Shown one piece after another: positions 35,588 through 43,585 of a DNA stretch of 64,000 bases (its first letter is position 1; every line of letters begins with the position of its first letter). Source of the DNA: Phycisphaerae bacterium (GTDB lineage: Bacteria > Planctomycetota > Phycisphaerae > UBA1845 > Fen-1342). The DNA is taken from the NCBI GenBank assembly GCA_028277645.1, contig JANQFV010000072.1, positions 1 to 64,000 on the forward strand, written 5' to 3'. Under the pieces are notes generated by a model, which saw nothing but the letters and a program-made list of their open reading frames with translations, was not told where the DNA came from and made no database searches. The position numbers and the translations under genes are program-made.

Positions 35588-36511
35588 ATGCCCGCTTCGC
35601 AAACAAAGCCGCTCGCCGACACACTCATCGACACCTGGGCTCAGCAAGGCCGCGACGGATTTCTGCTCTCCGATCCACAGACGGTCGCCATTGAGACGGC
35701 GCACGCGCTCGACGAATCTTGTGGCGTCAACTTTCGCTTTCGCTGGATGCCGCATCGCGAGGTCCGTGGCGATGTGAAGGAGCTGGAACGCCGCGGCATC
35801 CTGAACGCGCAGCGCGATGAGTCAAAGCTGTTTCGCGACCCGCGCGATCCGCACCAGCGCCACTGCTTCCTCTGCGAGGCGAATATCCGCGAGTGCCACC
35901 CCATGGAACGGCTCGTCCCGTTGGAACTCGCCGGCCGGGCGTACTTCGCAGGCGCGAACTTCGCCTGGATAGAGCACGACCACTACACGGTGATGTCCGC
36001 CGAGCACACGGATCAGGCCTACTCACAACATGCTCTGGAAGCGATGGCCGGGCTGCACGCGCGAACTGATGGGCGTTTTCGCGTGCTGTTCAACGGCCCC
36101 GGTGCGGGCGCGAGTATCCCGTGGCACCTGCACTACCAGATCACCACGACGCCGATGCCGATCGAGGAGATGACGGTCGGACAGGAGTCGGCGTATCCGA
36201 CGGCCGTGCAGCGCTTCGTCGGCCCGGAGCGTCTGGCCGCCGCCCACGCTGTCATCGACGCCTGGCTCAGTCGTGACCGCGATAATCACAGCATGAACGT
36301 CCTGATCGCCGGCCCGGCGGACGACACGACGATCTTCTTTTTCGCGCGCGACCAGCGCCGCGCGAAGGCCACGAACAAAGGACTGGTCGGCGGCTTCGAA
36401 GTCGCCGGCGATTTCGTCCTCAGCGCCCCGTCAGAGGAAGCCGCCTTCCGCAGCGCGACCCCCGCCCTGGCGCGGGACATCCTGAACCAGGTTCGCCCCG
36501 ACGGCGTCTGA
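35588..36511 (+). CDS. HIT/GalT-superfamily nucleotidylyltransferase or phosphorylase (DUF4922-like)
   Basis: A 307-residue protein with ATG 35588 preceded by GAAGGA. A C-x-x-C pair (HCFLCEANI) and the active-site pattern H-x-H-x-Q (IPWHLHYQI) are the marks of the galactose-1-phosphate uridylyltransferase/Ap4A-phosphorylase branch of the HIT superfamily. GAGASIPWHLHYQ is preceded by the usual RVLFNGPG strand. A plausible role is phosphorolysis or transfer on NDP-sugars that feed the sucrose pathway encoded just upstream. The substrate is not known. Confidence 0.75.
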   Translation: MPASQTKPLADTLIDTWAQQGRDGFLLSDPQTVAIETAHALDESCGVNFRFRWMPHREVRGDVKELERRGILNAQRDESKLFRDPRDPHQRHCFLCEANIRECHPMERLVPLELAGRAYFAGANFAWIEHDHYTVMSAEHTDQAYSQHALEAMAGLHARTDGRFRVLFNGPGAGASIPWHLHYQITTTPMPIEEMTVGQESAYPTAVQRFVGPERLAAAHAVIDAWLSRDRDNHSMNVLIAGPADDTTIFFFARDQRRAKATNKGLVGGFEVAGDFVLSAPSEEAAFRSATPALARDILNQVRPDGV

Positions 36512-36512
36512 G

Positions 36513-36578
36513 TAGGGCAAGCTCCGCCCGCCAAGAACTCCCCTGTGAATGAAGATGGCGGGCAGAGCCCACCCTACC
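36513..36578. repeat. large inverted repeat between convergent genes (family C)
   Basis: GTAGGGCAAGCTCCGCCCGCC (36513-36533) faces TGGCGGGCAGAGCCCACCCTA (36556-36576) across about 20 bases. A related half occurs at 41783-41802 (GGGTGGGCTCCGCCCGCC). It lies between the convergent HIT and pseudopilin genes and may end transcripts from both sides. Confidence 0.6.
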
Positions 36579-37478
36579 CTAATCCCGCGGCGGGTCGCAG
36601 TTCTTATCGCTCAGCGTGTAGTGGATCGGCGGCTTCCGCATGCCGAACTTGTACACCCAGTTCGGGTTGATGGTCGACCAGCCGACGCCGCACCAGCCGC
36701 GCGTGTCCGCATACTGGAAGTCGGCGTGACCATCGAGGAAGCCGATCGAGTGCTTTGAGAACTTCCGGTGGCTGCCCATCATCTGGATCTTGTCGCGCAA
36801 CCCCCAGCTCATCGCATCCTCGAGAAACATCCCCAGATTCGCCGTCGCACCGCCGAGCGTGTCGTTGATCAGCGCCTTGCCCAACCGCAGCCAGCCCGAT
36901 CCGAACGCGGCCCACTCGTCCACGTTCGTGTCAATCAGCGCCTGCAGGTTGTAGCGGTAGCTGCTGCCCACGTCGTCATAGCTCGAGATCTCCTGCTGAC
37001 CGACGGCGGGAGTGTTCCAGCGGCGCACGTTGGAGAAGTGGTCCGACGGGCACGACAACGGCGGGATGTCGGTGTACTTGATGATCTTGCCGTTTTCGAC
37101 CAGGTCCGGCTCGATGTCACCGCCCATCACGTACTTGTTAAACGGCCGGTCGGTCACGGGGATGTAAAACACGCCTTCGTACTTGGTCGTCCAGTAGTCA
37201 TCGGGCGTCTTGCCACCGAACGACCACGAGCAAATACCCAGCCAGCTATCGGTGCCGCGCACGACAAACGGAAAGCCGTCGTTCCAGTCGTGGAAGTACA
37301 TGACGGTGGAGGTCATGACGCCGCGAAGATTTGCCAGGCACTTGGCGACCTTGGCCTGCTCTTTCGCGTCGCGCAGCGAAGGCAGCAAGATCGAGATCAG
37401 CAGCGCGATGATCGCCACGACCACGAGCAACTCGATCAGCGTGAATCCGATGAAGCGGTGCTTGCGCGTTCGAAACAT
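36579..37478 (-). CDS. DGHA-type prepilin-like protein (paralogue 1)
   Basis: A 299-residue protein. The start at 37478 (GAGGAAG upstream) puts the leader GFTLIELLVVVAIIALLISI at residues 11-30; a longer frame to 37847 is not needed. The helix is followed by LPSLRDAKEQAKVAKCLANLRG, usual for this planctomycete prepilin family. The C-terminal part has SKHSIGFLDGHADFQ, the conserved His...Asp-Gly-His turn, and a tail (INPNWVYKFGMRKPPIHYT) shared nearly unchanged with the paralogue at 40132-41013. Its function is unknown; family members are abundant pseudopilin-like surface proteins. The beta-helix gene at 37741 is divergent. Confidence 0.9.
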   Translation of the reverse strand: MFRTRKHRFIGFTLIELLVVVAIIALLISILLPSLRDAKEQAKVAKCLANLRGVMTSTVMYFHDWNDGFPFVVRGTDSWLGICSWSFGGKTPDDYWTTKYEGVFYIPVTDRPFNKYVMGGDIEPDLVENGKIIKYTDIPPLSCPSDHFSNVRRWNTPAVGQQEISSYDDVGSSYRYNLQALIDTNVDEWAAFGSGWLRLGKALINDTLGGATANLGMFLEDAMSWGLRDKIQMMGSHRKFSKHSIGFLDGHADFQYADTRGWCGVGWSTINPNWVYKFGMRKPPIHYTLSDKNCDPPRD

Positions 37479-37740
37479 GGGCGCTTCCTCCAGCGCGGTG
37501 CGACAAGAAACGACGTGAGCGATCCCAGCACGTTCATTATAGCCTCTGGAACACGAAACACCTGCGCGCAAGAGAAACCTGAACCGCTCCCAAAAGGACT
37601 TCGTGATCTTGTTGCACAAAAAACCCTCGAATGACACTTGCCGGCCACGTTTTCGGACTGAATACTTCTGAGTGAAGCATGGTCGCGAGGGATTCGCGGC
37701 CGGGGTCTCAGTCACAGCATCGCTGTAAAGGAGAGCTATC

Positions 37741-39996
37741 ATGCTCCGATCGAGGAAGGTGCGCGCCGTGGCCGGCGCGCTGGTGGTCTGTTGCGCGCGG
37801 ATGGCTTGGGCGACCGAAATCACGGTCCCGGATCCGAACCAGTCCATCTACGACATTCAGGACGCACTCAATCTCGCTGTGTCCGGCGACACGATTATCA
37901 TCTCGCCGGGCACCTACGTCGGTTCCGGCAACGTCAACCTGTTGGTAAACAAGGACATTACGATCCGCAGCACCGATCCGAACGATCCCAATGTTGTCTC
38001 CTCGACAATCATCGATGGCGAGGGTCAGTCAAGGGGATGGCGACTCGTGGGGACGCAGCAATCACCGTTAACGAACGATTGCGAGATCCTCGGCTTGACG
38101 TTCACGAATTGCTACTTCGACTACACCGGCCAATCCACCGGCGGCGGCGCGGCAATCTACTGCAACTACGCTGCGCCGACGGTTCGACACTGCGCATTCA
38201 GCGACAACCAGGCGATCCGCGATGCCACCGGCGGCGCAAACATCGCCGGTGGCGCTCTTCTGTTACTGGACTGCGCCAACGGCGGCACGGCAGTTATCGA
38301 GGAATGCACGTTCGACGAAAACCAGTGCGCCAGCCACGACAGCACGTCTGGCGGCTATGCCGGCGCCAAAGGTGGCGCCGCCGCCTGTATCAACTCACCA
38401 GCCAGCTTCTTAGAAAACGTCTTCACCTACAACGCTGCGGGGCCCACGGCACTGCAGCCTGGAGCCCCCGGCAGCACCACCAAGAACTATCCGGACTACA
38501 GCAGCTATGGCGGCGCCATATACCTGAGCGGCGCGTACTCTTGGACGTTCGAGGACAATACGTTCCAATACAATACGGCCCGCTATCACCTCGTCGACAC
38601 CGGCAACGTAACGCGATCTACGTCCGGCGGTGCGGTGTACGTTGGCGCGGTTAACAGCGCTACTTGGGCGCGCGACGTATTCGAGTACAATGAGTCAATT
38701 GTGCGTGTCGACGTTGAGAACGCGATCTCGACGTGCGGCGCGACCGGCGGAGCCTTCCACGCTACCGACTGCGACATCCAGGGTTGTGCCTTCTTGTACA
38801 ACACCGCAGAAGTGCTAACGAATAGTTCAGAAGATGGTTCGCTGACTGGCACTGGCGAAGCAATCGCGGCTGGCGGCGCCATCGTCGCCTTCAACGAAAC
38901 TGAGCTATCATCATATCGCGCGACGGGTCTCTGCGCGCTAACAGAAATTCGGAACAACACCGCGACCGTCGTAGACGTCGATCGTACCGCCAGCTGCCTC
39001 GCCCATGCTTTTGGCGGAGGCATCGCGGTTCGGTCCTATTCCGTCACGATCGCTGAGTCACAAATAACGGGTAACCTGGCCAAGGCTCTCGTGTACACGG
39101 GCACTACGGATCAGATACTCAGCGTTGACGCGAATTCAACAGGAATCACGGAAGTCTTTTCGGCAGGTGGTGGCGGGATTGCCCTGGATACCGACGCGAC
39201 CACAACGCGAATCTTCGACACGCTGATCGCAGACAACACGGCCATCGCGCCCGACGGAAACGATGCGCTCGGTGGCGGCCTGCTCATCGGGGCCACCAGT
39301 CAGAACACGTTTGTTCGCAATTGCACGATTGTGGCGAACGATGCTTACTGCGGCGGCGGTGTGGCGTTTGCCGCCTATGGCAACAACTCCGACCCCAATA
39401 CAGTGCAGGACGCGAATGTTCCCGTTATCTGGAACTCAATTCTCTGGGATAACTCAGCAACGAACGGGCCGCAGCTCGCTACGCTTTACCGATGCTGGTG
39501 GGCCGTGAAGTACTCCTGCGTAGAGGGCGGGCTCAGCGACGTGTACAACACGTGGGATCCTAACTATGCCACGTGGTGGAATGACAATCTGATAATGGAC
39601 CCCAACGATCCCAACGACCATCCGCACTTTAAGGACCCCAACAACGGCGACTACCATCTTCTGCGCACGTCGCCCTGTATCGACGCTTCCGACCCAAACT
39701 CGACAGCTCTAGACCCGAATGAAGCATACGATTTCGACATGCATCCCCGTCCGCAGTTCTCCGATCCCAACAACCCCAACGACATCGGCGCCGATGAGGT
39801 GCTGCTGTTGGGCGATATGAACTGTGACGGCTCGGCCGATTACGGGGACATCAATCCATTCGTGGATGCTCTTGCCTATCCCGAAACATACGCGGCCGAC
39901 TATCCCTGCTGTGATATCCTGGCCGGCGACCTTTCCGGCAACGGAACGACTGGATACGAGGACATCAACCTCTTCGTAGAGTTGCTCACTTCGTAG
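37741..39996 (+). CDS. secreted right-handed beta-helix protein with dockerin-like C-terminus
   Basis: A 751-residue protein. AAAGGAGAG precedes ATG 37741, and a signal peptide (ALVVCCARMAWA) leads into ITVPDPNQSIYDIQDALNLAV, the usual start of a pectate-lyase-like parallel beta-helix. Many short repeats (GGGAAIYC, GGALLLLDC, GGAVYVGAV, GGGIAV) form the coils. The C-terminus has two dockerin-like repeats: NCDGSADYGDINPFVDALAY and SGNGTTGYEDINLFVELL. It is probably displayed or released and may bind polysaccharide; no lyase residues could be assigned. It is flanked on both sides by paralogous prepilin-like genes. Confidence 0.88.
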   Translation: MLRSRKVRAVAGALVVCCARMAWATEITVPDPNQSIYDIQDALNLAVSGDTIIISPGTYVGSGNVNLLVNKDITIRSTDPNDPNVVSSTIIDGEGQSRGWRLVGTQQSPLTNDCEILGLTFTNCYFDYTGQSTGGGAAIYCNYAAPTVRHCAFSDNQAIRDATGGANIAGGALLLLDCANGGTAVIEECTFDENQCASHDSTSGGYAGAKGGAAACINSPASFLENVFTYNAAGPTALQPGAPGSTTKNYPDYSSYGGAIYLSGAYSWTFEDNTFQYNTARYHLVDTGNVTRSTSGGAVYVGAVNSATWARDVFEYNESIVRVDVENAISTCGATGGAFHATDCDIQGCAFLYNTAEVLTNSSEDGSLTGTGEAIAAGGAIVAFNETELSSYRATGLCALTEIRNNTATVVDVDRTASCLAHAFGGGIAVRSYSVTIAESQITGNLAKALVYTGTTDQILSVDANSTGITEVFSAGGGGIALDTDATTTRIFDTLIADNTAIAPDGNDALGGGLLIGATSQNTFVRNCTIVANDAYCGGGVAFAAYGNNSDPNTVQDANVPVIWNSILWDNSATNGPQLATLYRCWWAVKYSCVEGGLSDVYNTWDPNYATWWNDNLIMDPNDPNDHPHFKDPNNGDYHLLRTSPCIDASDPNSTALDPNEAYDFDMHPRPQFSDPNNPNDIGADEVLLLGDMNCDGSADYGDINPFVDALAYPETYAADYPCCDILAGDLSGNGTTGYEDINLFVELLTS

Positions 39997-40010
39997 TTCA
40001 CCAACACCAG

Positions 40011-40048
40011 ACCGCCTGTCCATCGCTCGAAGCGCTGGGCAGGCGGCT
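40011..40048. repeat. imperfect inverted repeat after the beta-helix gene
   Basis: CCGCCTGTCCA pairs with TGGGCAGGCGG across a loop, between the stop of the beta-helix gene and the convergent prepilin gene. No T run is present. Confidence 0.45.
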
Positions 40049-40131
40049 TGGGCTATCATCGCATCAATGAACGTAGATCAGGTCGAGTATCGGGGCGGCC
40101 GCTATGCGCCGAACCGCCCGCCGGATTTCGG

Positions 40132-41013
40132 CTAGTGCTGCTGCGGGTCGCAGTTCTTGCCATCGGTATAGTAGATCGGCGGTCGTTGCATGCCAAACTT
40201 GTACACCCAGTTTGGATTGATCGTCGACCACCCGACTCCACAGTAATCCCGCGTGTCTATCAGCCGGTACTCCGCGTGGCCGTCCAGGAAGCCCACACTG
40301 TGCTTGTTCAACTTACGGTGATTGCCGATCTTCTGGATGCGCTCATATAGCGCGAAGTCCATCGGGTCTTCCCAATAGAACGTGAACGTCGACACCATAC
40401 CCCCCAGCGTGTCCTTCACTACGGCGCGGCTGAGCTCAATCCAACCCTGACCCTGGTTTGCCCACACGTCGATGTTCGTGTCTTCCAAGGCGCTGAGATT
40501 GTAGTGGTAGCTTGTACCGATGTCGTCGTACGAGCTGATCTGCAGCGGGTCCTGACCGGGCAGTTGATTGAAGAGCCGTTGGTGCGACTCCCGGTCCGAA
40601 GGACAATGCAGCAGCGGAATCTCGGTGCGCTTCACAACCGTGTTGCCGTCCATCAAGTCCGGCTCGAACTCCCCGCCCATGATGTACTCGTTCATGGGCC
40701 GCACGTTTGCCGGCAAGACTAGGGTGGGGCTGAAAGTCTCCCAATCGTCGTGAGACGTCTTACCGCCATACGTCCACGAACACGTCGCCGATCCACTGGG
40801 AACCATCAGCGGGAAGATGTCGTTGTAGTCCTCGAAATACATAAACGTGGAGAGCATCAGCGAGCGGAAGTTCGCCAAGCACTTGGCAACATTGGCCTGC
40901 TCCTTCGCATCACGCAGTGACGGCAGCAGGATCGAGATCAATAGCGCGATGATCGCCACAACGACCAACAGCTCGATCAGCGTAAAGCCCTTGTTCCCGC
41001 GGGTTCTTCTCAT
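40132..41013 (-). CDS. DGHA-type prepilin-like protein (paralogue 2)
   Basis: A 293-residue protein starting at 41013, which puts GFTLIELLVVVAIIALLISI at residues 9-28. Like paralogue 1 it has LPSLRDAKEQANVAKCLANFRS, a C-terminal NKHSVGFLDGHAEYR and a tail INPNWVYKFGMQRPPIYYT. The two proteins face each other across the beta-helix gene, so they are probably a tandem duplication around that gene. The function is unknown. Confidence 0.9.
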   Translation of the reverse strand: MRRTRGNKGFTLIELLVVVAIIALLISILLPSLRDAKEQANVAKCLANFRSLMLSTFMYFEDYNDIFPLMVPSGSATCSWTYGGKTSHDDWETFSPTLVLPANVRPMNEYIMGGEFEPDLMDGNTVVKRTEIPLLHCPSDRESHQRLFNQLPGQDPLQISSYDDIGTSYHYNLSALEDTNIDVWANQGQGWIELSRAVVKDTLGGMVSTFTFYWEDPMDFALYERIQKIGNHRKLNKHSVGFLDGHAEYRLIDTRDYCGVGWSTINPNWVYKFGMQRPPIYYTDGKNCDPQQH

Positions 41014-41467
41014 CTGGCGCACTCCTTCGTTGCTCAGTTTCTCACGCGGCAACACCGCTATCCGCGAAGTTCGTGTGCCGCGCGTCGTGTGATCAGAATC
41101 TGCTGCCGACGGAGCGGTTGGCAGCACCATCCGGCGCCCGGGCGCACCCCGGGCTAATCCCATAAGCGGACCCTGGCGCAATGACTCACGCGGAATCCGA
41201 CAAACGCGGCCGGCCGCGACGCGCCTCACCGGCAGGGCGCATGTAAACGTATTATATATAACTAGTTATGGACAAAGAGCGCTAGGAGACCCGCTGCCGG
41301 TGCGGCATGATCAGCTCCGGGCGGCTTCGCGGGACTTCCGGGCGTGGCGAATAACGCACGTACCGTCACCTGAACGACCTCGCACCCGTGCGCGCACGGG
41401 CCACAAACACACCGTCGTAACTACGATTTCACGGAAATTCGGCTGCGCCGGGGGCCGATCGGATAGG

Positions 41468-41732
41468 TATACTGAGGTACGAAACGGTTCGACCTCTGCG
41501 TTGTACGACCCCGGGAGAATCCGTTTGCGCGAACCGTTACGCTGAAACCCTGGGAGGCCCTGGCAGGCCTTTCCCCGTCGGAGGCGCCATCGAGCGTTGG
41601 GACGGGACGGCGCGGGCCGCCCCCCTTGCAAAAGGGTTCCAGCAAACCTCTCCCGCCGGCAATCGCGGAGGCTCGTTCTAACCCGCGACGGATGCCAGAC
41701 CGACAAGGCTGGGCATCCGTCGCTTTTTTTCA
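41468..41732 (+). ncRNA. candidate structured non-coding RNA (unassigned family)
   Basis: No convincing protein frame is seen from 41230 to 41848, but the plus strand holds a -10-like TATACT (41468-41473), an immediate hairpin GAGGT-CGAA/TTCG-ACCTC (41474-41496), further GC-rich hairpins (GGCC CTGGCA GGCC near 41555-41568; CCCTT GCAA AAGGG near 41624-41638) and a strong terminator at 41686-41731. The transcript would be about 250 bases. I do not see the conserved cores of RNase P RNA, tmRNA, 6S or SRP RNA, so no family is given. The upstream gene is on the opposite strand, so the terminator is not explained by a protein gene. Confidence 0.45.
41686..41731 (+). terminator. strong Rho-independent terminator
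   Basis: GCGACGGATGCCAGA pairs with TGGGCATCCGTCGC across a short loop, followed by a run of seven T residues. It terminates a plus-strand transcript from upstream that has no evident protein gene. Confidence 0.8.
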
Positions 41733-41782
41733 CGGCGCCACGAAGCGCGTAGCGTCGCCCCCCGGCGGATGACGTTGTCCGG

Positions 41783-41803
41783 CGGGGTGGGCTCCGCCCG
41801 CCG
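41783..41803. repeat. copy of palindromic family C
   Basis: GGGTGGGCTCCGCCCGCCG matches the core of the inverted repeat at 36513-36578. It lies about 45 bases upstream of the methyltransferase start. Confidence 0.5.
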
Positions 41804-41848
41804 TTTCATCTCCCCACCACCGGGTTCCGCGGTATCATACACACTCTG

Positions 41849-42697
41849 ATGGGCCGCCGACCTGATCACGCCGCTCCTGAACCTGCCTGGGACGCAGAAG
41901 CGCTACGCACGCCGCACGCACAGCCCGATAAAGCCGACCGCGTCGAGGATATGTTTGACGCGATTGCCCCGACGTACGAACGCGTCAACACCCTCGCCAG
42001 CTTCGGACGCGACGCTGTCTGGCGGCGCCGAGCCGTCGCGGCGGCAGACGTGCGACCAGGCGACGTAGTCCTCGACATCTGCTGCGGCACCGGCGATATG
42101 CTCCGCACGTTCGCCACACATGCGCCGCAGGCCAGCCGCCTGATTGGCGTCGACTTCGCCGCCCAGATGCTCGCCCGCGGCAATTTCAACGGTCACGCTG
42201 TTCCGATCGACGTCATCCGCGCCGACGCGCTGCAGTTGCCACTGGCCGACGCATCCGCCGACGTGATCACGTGCGCCTTCGGCGTGCGGAACTTCCACGA
42301 TCTTCAGGCCGGGCTGAACGAGATGGCCCGCGTCGCGCGACCGGGAGCGCACGTGGTAATTCTGGAATTCGTCACACCCGCGAACGCGCTGCTGCGTTGG
42401 GCGCACACGTTCTACAGTCGCACCATTCTGCGCGGCGTCGCAGCGCTGGTTAGTCGCGACCGCAGCGGCGCATACGACTACCTGCCGCGTTCGATCCAGA
42501 CGTTTGACACCGCCGAGTCGATGCTGCGACGCTTGTCCACAGCCGGCTTCGCCGACACGACCGTACGCACGATGAATCTCGGCGGCGTAGCCATCTATCG
42601 CGGGACACGTACCCCCCTCCCCGACAGGGAGGGATCGGGGGAGAGTCGAGCAGCAGCCAACCAGGAATCTCAACAGCTCCCAGGAAAGGACCGGTGA
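41849..42697 (+). CDS. ubiE: UbiE/MenG-type methyltransferase (quinone biosynthesis)
   Basis: A 282-residue class I SAM-dependent methyltransferase. The family start motif is DRVEDMFDAIAPTYERVNTLASFG. The SAM-binding loop is VVLDICCGTGDMLRTF, then IGVDFAAQMLARG and CAFGVRNFHDLQAGL, all diagnostic for UbiE/COQ5/MenG. It methylates demethylmenaquinone (or a ubiquinone precursor); menaquinone is the likely quinone in planctomycetes, so MenG activity is inferred. The last 35 residues are a low-complexity tail without a known role. A coiled-coil lipoprotein gene follows four bases later. Confidence 0.93.
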   Translation: MGRRPDHAAPEPAWDAEALRTPHAQPDKADRVEDMFDAIAPTYERVNTLASFGRDAVWRRRAVAAADVRPGDVVLDICCGTGDMLRTFATHAPQASRLIGVDFAAQMLARGNFNGHAVPIDVIRADALQLPLADASADVITCAFGVRNFHDLQAGLNEMARVARPGAHVVILEFVTPANALLRWAHTFYSRTILRGVAALVSRDRSGAYDYLPRSIQTFDTAESMLRRLSTAGFADTTVRTMNLGGVAIYRGTRTPLPDREGSGESRAAANQESQQLPGKDR

Positions 42698-42700
42698 ATT

Positions 42701-43222
42701 ATGATCGCGCGCGCAACACTGACCCTTTGCATTGGAACAGCGTTACTGCTCGCTGGCTGCGAGCAATCCGCAACCAACAACGGATCGACTACGACTCAGC
42801 CCACGGCAGACGACACGACGCTGGAGAACGTCGCCGAGAAGACGCAGGACGCCGTAGCCGCCGGCCTCGAGTACCTCAACCAGAAAAAAGAGGAGTACCG
42901 CAAGCGCATCGAGCCGGAGCTCGACCGCCTCAACGAGCGCGTCGAAAAACTCCGCGAGCAGCTCGGTGATGCCGCCGAAGCCGCCAAGCCCGAGATCGAA
43001 CGGCGAATGAAGCAACTCCGCGAAGGCGTCGACGCGGCGCGCGAGAAGCTGGACAACCTCAAGGACGCCAGCGAACCGGCGTGGGAAGAAGCCAAGCGCG
43101 GCCTGGACCGCGCCATCGAAGAGCTGCACAAGGGTCTGGACGACGTGCCGGCCACGCAGCCGGCAGAACTGCCGACGACGTTATCCACGGAGGCGCCCGA
43201 CACGCCAGCGCTGCCCGACTAG
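42701..43222 (+). CDS. coiled-coil lipoprotein of unknown function
   Basis: A 173-residue protein with a lipobox LLAGC (Cys20) and a long helical middle (EKTQDAVAAGLEYLNQKKEEY to about residue 145) rich in Glu, Lys and Arg with heptad character, similar to apolipophorin or YtxH-like coiled coils. The C-terminus is Pro/Thr-rich. It starts three bases after the methyltransferase stop, so it is probably co-transcribed, but no functional link is known. Confidence 0.8.
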   Translation: MIARATLTLCIGTALLLAGCEQSATNNGSTTTQPTADDTTLENVAEKTQDAVAAGLEYLNQKKEEYRKRIEPELDRLNERVEKLREQLGDAAEAAKPEIERRMKQLREGVDAAREKLDNLKDASEPAWEEAKRGLDRAIEELHKGLDDVPATQPAELPTTLSTEAPDTPALPD

Positions 43223-43313
43223 TCTTGTGGTGCGTAGCCGCCCACGCCCAATCAGAGCACGAAGCGCCAGCGAGTGACCATGGAGCACAGCCGCCCGCAG
43301 CTGTGAATTCCAG

Positions 43314-43337
43314 CCCACGGTCGCCCTCGACCGTGGG
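43314..43337. repeat. perfect inverted repeat in gap
   Basis: CCCACGGTCG CCCT CGACCGTGGG is a perfect ten-base inverted repeat. There is no T run after it. The 360-base gap it lies in has no gene. Confidence 0.6.
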
Positions 43338-43449
43338 CACTCAGAGGTCGGCGTAAGTCCGTCGCCTCGCACACCATGGGGGCAGACCTCCGGCCTGTCA
43401 TCCGCGGATCGACCGCAGATTCTGCTTGGTCCGATACGGAGCGGGTCGT

Positions 43450-43459
43450 ATGCTACAAT
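43450..43459 (+). promoter_or_regulatory. extended -10 promoter of the beta-helix gene
   Basis: TATGCTACAAT (43449-43459) matches an extended -10 (TGnTACAAT). No -35 is clear at the right spacing. It lies about 130 bases before the beta-helix start codon. Confidence 0.45.
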
Positions 43460-43489
43460 TTACGGGCCAGGGTTGGGGTATTTTCGGGC

Positions 43490-43512
43490 GCACCGCGGCG
43501 ACGCCGCGGTGC
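43490..43512. repeat. perfect 11-base inverted repeat in 5' leader
   Basis: GCACCGCGGCG A CGCCGCGGTGC is perfect with a one-base gap. It lies downstream of the extended -10 element in the leader of the beta-helix gene, where it could be an operator or RNA structure. Confidence 0.6.
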
Positions 43513-43585
43513 GGGGGTGTCCTGATGGATTCTGTACCCCGGGCTGGCATCGCCATACGACGGTGGGTCAGCGGTAAGGTAACTC

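Noticed and set aside
41300..41545. 81-codon frame in the same region as a protein gene
   Set aside because: Arginine-rich with no ribosome-binding site or domain; more consistent with a structured RNA.
41468..41732. 6S, tmRNA, RNase P or SRP RNA
   Set aside because: The conserved cores of these families were looked for by eye and not seen; left as an unassigned candidate.
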